From positions 1 through 12,057 of the forward strand of contig PJAB01001813.1 of NCBI GenBank assembly GCA_002887195.1: DNA of 12,057 nt, written 5' to 3'. This stretch comes from Chrysochromulina parva. Its lineage: Eukaryota > Haptophyta > Prymnesiales > Chrysochromulinaceae. Under the pieces are notes generated by a model. The model was given only the letters and a program-made list of their open reading frames with translations, searched no databases and was not told the DNA's origin. Below are positions 6,755-12,057 of this stretch, piece by piece. Position 1 is the stretch's first letter. Every line of letters begins with the position of its first letter. Position numbers and translations under genes: made by a program.

Positions 6755-8829
6755 ATGCCGGGTCGCAGGAAGATCGATCGTAGTAGAGCGGCCGTCATCA
6801 TCCAACGGGCCGCACGGCAGCGACCACGGCACTACGACCCATCGAAAGATGCCTTGCGCTTCGATGCTGGCGGCGCCATTGTCGGCTTGCTCACCGCCAC
6901 CGCCTGTTTCACGCGCCTGTGGAATCTGCACGAGCCAGCAACACCAGTGTACGACGAGACGCACGTCGGCCGCTTTCTAAATTGGTACCACGACGGGGCC
7001 TACTTTTTCGACGTGCACCCACCTCTCGCCAAACTGCTCATGTACTGGACGGCAACCGCGCTCGGCTTCAAAGGCCGCGCCTCGTGTCCTTACGAGGAGA
7101 CCGCGCCGTTTGCAGCCGCGTGTACTCTCGCTGCACAGCGGCTTGTGCCGGCCATTTGCGGCGCGCTCATGGTGCCGCTCACGTTTGCCACATGCTGCGC
7201 CATGCGTCTCCATGTGCTCGCCGCCCTCCTCTGCAGCTGGCTGGTGCTCATCGATCCCCTCTGGATCGGCCTCTCGCGCTTGCACCTCAACGACATGGTG
7301 CAAATGCTCTTCATCGCCCTGACGCATTTGTTTGCGCTATGGGCCTGTGCGCCGCCGCCGAAGCCAGCGTGCACGCTGCAGCGCGAGCGCCAGAGGTCCG
7401 AAGAGCCGTCGGAGCCAGCTTCGTCAGAGGTTCGTCAGTGCCAGAGGTCCGAAGAGCCGCCGGAGCCAGCTTCATCGGATCCCCTCACGCGCTCGCCGCC
7501 GCCGCCGCTGTCTCCTCCTCCGCCGCTGCCTCCTCCTCCACCGCCACGATTGCCGCCGCCACCATTGCCACCGCCACCGCCACCGCCACCGCCACCGCCA
7601 CCGCCACCGCCACCGCCACCGCCACCGCCACCGACCCCGATGTGGGCACTCGTTGCGACCGGCGTAAGCCTCGGCTGCGCGCTGCAGTGCAAGTACGCGA
7701 TGGCTCTCACGACTCTCGGGTGGCTGGGCCTGCAGAATGTGCACACGCTCTCTCACTATGTCTTCCAGCGGCGCGGCTCGCGGACGCTCCTCTGGCAGAT
7801 GGTGGTGCGCGGCGGGCTGCTGCTTGGGCTACCAGTGGCTCTGCATCTGCTGTTACTCTCGGTGCACCTTGCCCATCTGCCGCGCACGGGCAACGGCGAT
7901 GGGTACATGAGCCCGCTCTTCCAGAGTACGCTTCTCGGCAATCCACACCAACGAGCTGCCTTGGCTGCCGGACGCCCGCCGCCGGGCTTGGTGGCGCTCG
8001 CGCTCGAGCACCTCCGGACCCAGTTCTGGTACAACCGGAACATGGCGATCCTCTTCCCTCGCGGCTCGCATCCGTTTGACACGGCTTGGTACACGTGGCC
8101 ACTCGCGTGGCGCGGAGTGTACTTTAATCTCGTCAAGCATTGGAGTGCCCTCGCACAGCACGTGAGCGAGCCGCACGTCTATGGGATCTTCATTCACCCG
8201 AGCCCACATACGACTCTGGCTACCACGGCGATCGCCGCTGCCGCCTCGCTCGGCCTCGCGTGGCGCCTCGCGTGCGTCCTGCGACCGTGGCCATGCGGCG
8301 CCGCCCGCGACGACGCGGCCGCCCGGCTCGTTCATACCCTCCGACCAGGAGGGGTAGGCTCCCTCGTGGTCGCGTATCTCATGCACTGGCTCCCGTACGC
8401 CACACAGGCGAGTCTCGTTAATTGCCTCTTGAGTGCCTCTGATTGCCTCGGGGCCTCTTATTCATTGGCTCCCGTAAGCCACACAGTCCCTTGACTTGAC
8501 TTGACTTGACTTGACTTGACTTGACTTGGCTCCCGTACGCCACACAGTCCCGCCAGACCTTCCTCTTCTACTACTTGCCCGCCTACTACTTTGCCCTCCT
8601 CCTCGGCGCGCGTGCGTGGCACACGACTGCTTGCGCCGTGCTCCGGCCGTCTGTGGCCCTTGCCGCCACCATTGCGCTTGGCGCCGTCGCCGCGGCCGTC
8701 TCAGCGCAGCTCGCGCCGATCGCGTACGGGTCGGCGGTCGAGCTCGACGAGTGGACGGCGGCGCTCAAGCTGGCGTCTACCGAGTGCTGGCAGGGCACGC
8801 CTTGCTGGGTCGATGCCGCGAAAGAGTAG
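6755..8829 (+). CDS. Protein O-mannosyltransferase (GT39), two exons (6755-8407, 8548-8829)
   Basis: Joining the exons gives 644 residues. PMTs are multi-span ER membrane enzymes that move mannose from dolichyl-phosphate mannose to Ser/Thr of secretory proteins. The lumenal acidic pair is present (VYDETHVG, D67-E68), followed by FFDVHPPLAK (84-93) and the SRLHLNDMVQM block. After the central insert come GVSLGCALQCKYAMAL, then the C-terminal four-helix domain: HPFDTAWYTWPL, HVYGIFIHP and YLMHWLPYATQ/SRQTFLFYYLPAYY, interrupted exactly by the intron. Unusual points: no MIR domain between the halves (FQSTLLGN runs almost directly to the C-terminal part); a low-complexity insert of roughly 95 residues (about 198-295) with duplicated RSEEP(S/P)EPASS and long polyproline; and an IQ-like N-terminus (AAVIIQRAARQR, 12-23). 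Exon 2 ends in a TAG at 8827. Confidence 0.88.
7571..7630. repeat. (CCGCCA)10 hexanucleotide array encoding polyproline
   Basis: Ten perfect units in the frame CCG-CCA, giving 20 consecutive prolines inside a longer proline-rich stretch (about 7493-7638). It sits in the loop between two membrane blocks of the O-mannosyltransferase. Upstream, a duplicated segment beginning CAGAGGTCCGAAGAGCCG occurs near 7391 and 7442. Confidence 0.95.
8408..8547 (+). other. GC-AG intron (140 nt, phase 0) in the O-mannosyltransferase gene
   Basis: Donor CAG/GCGAGT at 8408, acceptor CACACAG/TCC at 8547. Removing 140 nt moves the frame from that of exon 1 to that of 8548-8829 and restores the conserved HWLPYATQ-SRQTFLFYYLP segment. 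The last 21 intron bases (8527-8547) exactly copy the last 21 bases of exon 1 (8387-8407). A third copy with one change (8466-8486) lies inside, followed by (TTGAC)7. The spacer before it contains TGCCTC repeats. Reading through without splicing ends at a TGA in the TTGAC array (8494). Confidence 0.82.
8491..8525. repeat. (TTGAC)7 array inside the intron
   Basis: Seven perfect pentamers between the second and third copies of the exon-derived sequence. Related to the TTGAC array at 1382-1409. Confidence 0.97.
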
Positions 8830-9115
8830 CCGGCGCGCCGGCGCTCTTGTTTCTAAATGACTCGCTCTGTGACAAGGTCGTGGAGTAACAGCGGCTTCTA
8901 AAGCAGTAAAGCACTGTATACAGATGTATTGTGGCAGTGGCAGGGGCCGGAACTGAAGCGCGTGAGTTCGAATTGCCAAATTTAGATACAAGTCCGATAG
9001 ATATGTTACGGAGATCTGGTACCGGTAGCCCTAGTGACGAAACCCACTTTTACCCTACAATAGTATGGGTTGGGACGCTTGCGTACATGTAATTGCGAAT
9101 TGCTTCGAGTCAATC
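8830..9115. other. Intergenic region with CCGGTA palindrome
   Basis: These 286 bases between the mannosyltransferase stop and the zinc-ribbon gene are AT-richer than the coding DNA. Features: GCCGGCGCGCCGGC just after the stop, and GGTACCGGTA at 9018-9027, 89 bases before the next ATG. No RNA gene is recognised. Confidence 0.4.
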
Positions 9116-9679
9116 ATGGCGACCAACAAATTGCCCGCAGTGAACGAGATCGTGCGGCTTCGCAGGGATCTGCCCTGCTACTCGGACTACAAGGACAGCG
9201 AGTTGACAGTCGTGTGCAGCCGTGTGCACACTGAATCCTTTGATGCCCAGCCCAAACGAGGTCGGGGATGGCGCGTGGTAAAGATACCACCTGAGCACAT
9301 TGAAGCACGCGGGCTGGGTTTCCTGGATCTCAAGAAACGTGGCGTGGGTCAGACGTATGGTACGTCTGAACACAAGCGCCGTAAGACCCAGCCAATCCCA
9401 CCGGAAAAGCCGCCGCATGCCGTTCAGCCACCACCTCCGGCATTCGCACCGGCAGCGTCGATGGCGCTCCGTCCAGACGCCACAGCGATCGTCCTGTTCG
9501 ACCATAGTCAGCAATCACCTCGGGTACCACCACCACCGCCACCGCCTGCCGCTCCGCCCGCTCCCGCTCCTGCTCCAGCCCTAGTGGCAACCAAATTTTG
9601 CATCGAGAACGGACCTGCTTGCGGACCGATCCCACGCAAAGCGAAGTTCTGCCCGCATTGCGGAGCGGCACAGCACTAA
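9116..9679 (+). CDS. Unknown protein with C-terminal zinc-ribbon-like motif
   Basis: 187 residues from the ATG at 9116 (ATCATGGCG context, G at +4); an in-frame ATG at 9065 would add 17 residues. Residues 1 to about 90 look like a compact, basic domain (VNEIVRLRRDLPCYSDY, GWRVVKIPPEHIEARGLGF). A Pro/Ala-rich linker follows (about 100-160, with PRVPPPPPPP and APAPAPA). The last 26 residues hold four Cys in two knuckles (FCIENGPAC ... KFCPHCG), the layout of a small zinc ribbon. I do not recognise the N-terminal domain. The mix of a basic domain and a terminal ribbon could suit nucleic-acid or protein binding, but function is unknown. The TAA stop is immediately followed by ATG at 9680, which opens a frame continuous with the ankyrin gene. 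Confidence 0.65.
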   Translation: MATNKLPAVNEIVRLRRDLPCYSDYKDSELTVVCSRVHTESFDAQPKRGRGWRVVKIPPEHIEARGLGFLDLKKRGVGQTYGTSEHKRRKTQPIPPEKPPHAVQPPPPAFAPAASMALRPDATAIVLFDHSQQSPRVPPPPPPPAAPPAPAPAPALVATKFCIENGPACGPIPRKAKFCPHCGAAQH

Positions 9680-9970
9680 ATGCCTTTCGAATCCAAGTAT
9701 ACCGCTCACCGGTCACGTGCTCGCACGCGCTCCTCAGCCTCAGGGGTACGAGGCTCGAGGGACCGCGGGCACGGTCCGAAAACGCTTCAGAGATATGATT
9801 CGTTAACGTTAGGCTCAAGGCTGCATACCGTAAGAAATCAAGCTTTTTATGGTTGCTTGCAGCCTGTGCTTTCTTCGTCGCGCTGTACCGGCGCGAGTTC
9901 TACCGGTACCGGTAAAAAGACACCGGGGGGAGCCGGGACACACACACCGGTACCGGTAGGCATCCAGGAA
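9680..9970. promoter_or_regulatory. Spacer upstream of the ankyrin gene with TACCGGTACCGGTA palindromes
   Basis: The ankyrin reading frame is open back to an ATG at 9680, but composition at about 9780-9860 is AT-richer and non-coding in character. TACCGGTACCGGTA lies at 9901-9914 and ACCGGTACCGGTA at 9946-9958, 13-70 bases before the chosen ATG, with a partial TACCGG at 9886. A CACGTG palindrome is at 9714-9719. A promoter role is inferred. Confidence 0.4.
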
Positions 9971-11287
9971 ATGCTGGCGCTCGAGCTCGGTGGCGCTTTC
10001 CTCGTGTCGGCGGCGGTGAGTGCGTGGGCACGCGGCGGCAAGTCGAATCCGCGACTATTTCGCCTGCAGCAGGCGGCTGCCGCAGGCCATAACGATGTGG
10101 TCACCGAAGTGGTCGAGGCCGGCTTGCTGGTCGACGCTGCTGCCGAGGATGGCCGCACAGCTTTGATCATTGCGGCGGCGGCAGACCAGGCTGCAACGGT
10201 GCGCATTCTACTATCAATGGGCGCGAGCCCGCGTGCATGTACCCACGGGGACGGCCTCACAGCTGCGCATATTGCAGCCGCGCGGAATGGTGTGAGGGTG
10301 TTGACGTGCTTGCTCGATGCCGATGCAAGGTTGGGCAACGTCTCGGACAGCGCTGGCCTGACGCCGCTGCACCACGCCTGCGCCAACGGCCATGCGGAGG
10401 CAGCCGACGTGCTGCTGGTCACCTTTGGCTTCGCCGTCGACGTACAGGCGGTGAGCGCCGATGGCGCGACGCCGCTCGCACTGGCCGCGTGCTGTGGCAG
10501 CCAGCCGTGCGTGAAGATTCTTCTAGAGCACGGTGCTCAGGTTGAGGCGGCGGACAAGGCTGGCGAGACTGCGCTGCATCGGGCCTGCGCGGCCGGCCAC
10601 CTACCCGTTGCCGCGCTGCTCCTCGACGCCGGCGCGTCCATGTTCCGCGAGAATCGGCGAGGCGAGACGGCCGCCGATTTGGCAGCAGCGGCGGGCGCCG
10701 AGCCGCTGGCCAGGCTACTCCAGCAGCACCACGCGCACCGGCTGGCCGCGGGTCAACGCGAGGCGAACGTGGCGCAACTGGTGAGCCAGCGTCTGTTCGA
10801 CTGGGCCTGCCACTGAATATCACTCATAACCCATGATGATTGCCTCTCTCATCAGGTGAGCCAGCGTCTCCTCGAGCAGCTGCGCATCCTGCGCCAGACG
10901 GATGCGCTCGCTCTGCATCAGCTTTGCCTTGAGCCCCAGACGCAGAGGCTGCTGCGCCGGTACGGCATCAGTGACGGCACCGATGTGAACTTGACGAGCT
11001 CGACGAACTTGACGAAGCTCAGTGACAGCATCGATGCGTCGGTCGGCTCGGGAGGCACGGGGGCCAGCCGAGGCGGCGGCGCTGACCTCCGCGAGGCCAC
11101 CCGCGCCTCCAACGGCGTCGTGTTGGGCGAGGCCCATGGTGTCGTGTTGGGCGAGGCCGCCCGCACCGCCGTGGGCATGTTGGATGAGGACCATGATGGC
11201 GTCGAGGCGCCGCCGACGAGCCGCGCGACGAAGCGCATCCATAGGCTGCACGACGAACTTGACGAACTCGACGAAGCGTATCCATAG
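9971..11287 (+). CDS. Ankyrin-repeat protein, two exons (9971-10780, 10856-11287)
   Basis: Joining gives 413 residues. Ankyrin repeats bind other proteins; no catalytic domain is seen. The N-terminus (MLALELGGAFLVSAAVSAWA) is hydrophobic and could be a signal or anchor. About seven repeats span roughly residues 28-260: DGRTALIIAAA, DGLTAAHIAAA, AGLTPLHHACANGHAEAADVLL, DGATPLALAA, AGETALHRACAAGHLPVAALLL and RGETAADLAAAAG. Exon 2 continues VSQRLLEQLRILRQTDALAL..., a probable helix, then a Gly/Thr/Ser-rich region, a duplicated GVVLGEA segment and a repeat-encoded DELDELDEAYP end. Without splicing, a TGA at 10814 stops the protein at residue 281. The start is uncertain: the frame is open to 9680, but the upstream part looks like promoter. 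The segment after about residue 310 may be recently acquired repeat rather than conserved protein. Confidence 0.75.
10781..10855 (+). other. GT-AG intron (75 nt, phase 0) in the ankyrin gene
   Basis: Donor CTG/GTGAGC at 10781; acceptor CTCTCTCATCAG/G at 10855. The intron has an in-frame TGA (10814), and its removal keeps the same frame into an open 432 nt exon. The first 14 intron bases (GTGAGCCAGCGTCT) are identical to the first 14 bases of exon 2 (10856-10869). After two mismatches, four more bases (TCGA) match, so direct repeats flank the intron body. Confidence 0.75.
10968..11036. repeat. In-frame GAACTTGAC-type insertion flanked by an 18 bp near-direct repeat
   Basis: TCAGTGACGGCACCGATG (10968-10985) and TCAGTGACAGCATCGATG (11019-11036) differ at two bases and are 51 bp apart. 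Between them are 33 bases of (GACGA(A/G)CT)-type repeat. The offset is divisible by three, so it adds 17 residues to the ankyrin protein without breaking the frame. Confidence 0.85.
11117..11158. repeat. 24 bp tandem duplication in exon 2 of the ankyrin gene
   Basis: GTCGTGTTGGGCGAGGCC occurs at 11117-11134 and again at 11141-11158. It encodes two adjacent VVLGEA segments. Confidence 0.9.
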
Positions 11288-11330
11288 GCTGCACGGCGAA
11301 CTTGACGAACTTGACGAACTTGACGAAGCG
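11227..11330. repeat. Nested repeat: 43/52 bp unit containing GAACTTGAC 9-mers
   Basis: GACGAAGCG begins units at 11227, 11270 and 11322. The first two units continue CATCCATAGGCTGCACG or TATCCATAGGCTGCACG and then carry GAACTTGAC-type 9-mers. The second unit is 9 bp longer because it has one more 9-mer. The ankyrin stop TAG (11285-11287) lies within the second unit. Another two-copy run of the 9-mer occurs at about 11876-11892. Confidence 0.88.
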
Positions 11331-11333
11331 TAT

Positions 11334-11637
11334 CCATTGGTTCAGTTCAGTTCAGTTACTATACACATAAACAATAGACAACCTTAACCTTGAACCTAAC
11401 GGAAGCCTATCGAATGCGTGCTCTCGAGGCTAGCAGTGGGGGTGAGAGTCGACGGAGATGATGAGACGCCAACGGAAGTCTCGGAGATGATGAGACGCCA
11501 ACGGAAGTCTCATCATCTCGACGGGGAGCGTGCTGATGAGACGCAACGGAACTACGGAAGTCTCATCATCTCCGTCTGAACTGAACTGAACTGAACTGAA
11601 CTGAACTGAACTGAACTGAACTACCATTCACCATTGG
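11334..11637. mobile_element. Fold-back (MITE-like) element between CCATTGG direct repeats
   Basis: CCATTGG occurs at 11334-11340 and 11631-11637. Just inside the left copy is (TTCAG)3 (11341-11355). Near the right end is its reverse complement (CTGAA)9 (11576-11620), followed by 10 bases. Further in is a perfect 17 bp inverted repeat, GACGGAGATGATGAGAC (11451-11467) and GTCTCATCATCTCCGTC (11560-11576). There is no coding capacity. The termini are not perfectly symmetrical, so mobility is an inference; a local palindromic repeat expansion is the alternative. Confidence 0.45.
11454..11511. repeat. Perfect 29 bp tandem duplication with internal hairpin
   Basis: 11454-11482 and 11483-11511 are identical, each starting GGAGATGATGAGACGCC. 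The second copy pairs with what follows: GAGATGATGAGAC (11484-11496), a 10-base loop, GTCTCATCATCTC (11507-11519). A diverged relative lies at about 11533-11572. Confidence 0.9.
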
Positions 11638-12057
11638 CTGCGAGATGGCACCGCGGCGCGCGCGCTGCCGCGGCGGCAGCCGCTGTTAACAGTGGCCCTA
11701 TCGGTACTAGATCGTGTTACAGCGGGGGAGGGTCAATCCTTCCCCGCTCCCCGCCGATTAACGGCCTGTGTAATAGCAGGCTGTGTCGGCCACGCCTCCG
11801 TCCATTGCAATTGCGGCCCCCGTGCTTGGGGGTCCGGAGAGCGTGCGCGTTGTGAGTTTCACAGCATATGCACCACGAACTTGACGAACTTGAGAGACTT
11901 GCGAGCACGGCAACGAACTATGTCGATGACAACAAGAGTTAAGGTAGTCCGCTCGCACTCATTAGGGTAATTTTGGAAATCAGCCCTACATAAATCAATG
12001 AGTCCCAAGGCCCCCGGGGCGGGGGAGGGTGGGGAAAGAATGGACAACGGTGAAGCC

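Larger units (their letters stand above)
11288..12057. other. Region without a convincing gene (770 bp)
   Basis: After the ankyrin stop come the rest of the GAACTTGAC repeats, the fold-back element (11334-11637), and then about 420 bp with only short open frames of low plausibility. In this last part: an imperfect GC hairpin GCGGGG...CCCCGC (about 11722-11748), CCCCCGTGCTTGGGGG (about 11816-11831), a GACGAACTT pair near 11878 and a G-rich run at the right edge (about 12009-12038). I identify no RNA gene. Confidence 0.4.

Noticed and set aside
7435..7746. Minus-strand polyglycine frame opposite the polyproline region
   Set aside because: Simple complement of the (CCGCCA) array; the plus strand carries the conserved membrane enzyme.
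8395..8547. Canonical GT-AG alternative for the mannosyltransferase intron using the GTACGC in copy 1
   Set aside because: The 153 nt removed is divisible by three, so it would keep exon 1's frame and lose the conserved SRQTFLFYYLPAYY segment; only the 140 nt GC-AG solution restores it.
8955..8985. tRNA B-box-like GAGTTCGAATTG
   Set aside because: No matching A box, acceptor stem or cloverleaf could be built around it.
10971..11022. A third small intron in the ankyrin gene between the TCAGTGAC copies
   Set aside because: Available GT...AG pairs (52 or 38 nt) break the frame, while the unspliced sequence is open; treated as an in-frame repeat insertion.
11692..11970. Plus-strand 92-residue Cys-containing frame near the right edge
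   Set aside because: Composition changes abruptly, its end is made of GACGAACTT repeat, and no motif is recognisable.
11935..12000. Possible snRNA because of an Sm-site-like AATTTTGG
   Set aside because: No U1, U2, U4, U5 or U6 signature or consistent stem-loops nearby; a short AT-rich string alone is not evidence.
1..12057. CRISPR array, prokaryotic operon or phage-type defence system
   Set aside because: The repeats are contiguous minisatellites without spacers, the genes are eukaryotic families, and introns are present.

Overview
The window is nuclear DNA from a GC-rich eukaryote, most likely a flagellated unicellular alga. Evidence for this is a ciliary/flagellar protein (DRC9/IQCG), spliceosomal introns, long Ala/Pro/Arg-rich frames, many small minisatellites, and genes on both strands with short spacers. 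The style resembles haptophytes (Chrysochromulina/Prymnesium/Emiliania-like), but that is an inference from style; no plastid, rRNA or other phylogenetic marker is present. A dinoflagellate or another alga cannot be excluded.

Layout, left to right. (1) 1-1243, minus: partial unknown protein running off the left edge, with a repetitive C-terminal part. (2) 1244-1507: divergent spacer with a TTGAC pentamer array. (3) 1508-2347, plus: Mpv17/PMP22-family membrane protein. (4) 2348-2731: convergent spacer. (5) 2732-3970, minus: J-domain protein with a second, HPD-less J-like segment and an acidic tract. (6) 4331-5485, minus: DRC9/IQCG of the axonemal nexin-dynein regulatory complex. (7) 5701-6519, minus: secreted glutaminyl-peptide (glutamine) cyclotransferase. 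(8) 6755-8829, plus: protein O-mannosyltransferase (GT39) with one GC-AG intron. (9) 9116-9679, plus: small unknown protein ending in a zinc-ribbon-like motif. (10) 9971-11287, plus: ankyrin-repeat protein with one GT-AG intron. (11) 11288-12057: no convincing gene, but nested GAACTTGAC repeats and a ~290 bp fold-back element between CCATTGG direct repeats.

Most of the genes are unrelated housekeeping functions. The one suggestive pair is the cyclotransferase and the O-mannosyltransferase: they are divergent, share a 235 bp spacer, and both modify proteins in the secretory pathway.

The most interesting signal is how the introns are built. Both introns are phase 0, and both carry long direct repeats of neighbouring exon sequence across a splice junction. 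The mannosyltransferase intron ends in an exact copy of the preceding exon end and contains a third copy next to a (TTGAC)7 array. The ankyrin intron begins with a copy of the start of the next exon. A third, in-frame insertion in the ankyrin gene has a GAACTTGAC-type core flanked by an 18 bp near-repeat. Together these look like recent intron gain or minisatellite insertion by duplication of target sequence, in the manner of introners. The mechanism is inferred; the repeats are directly visible.
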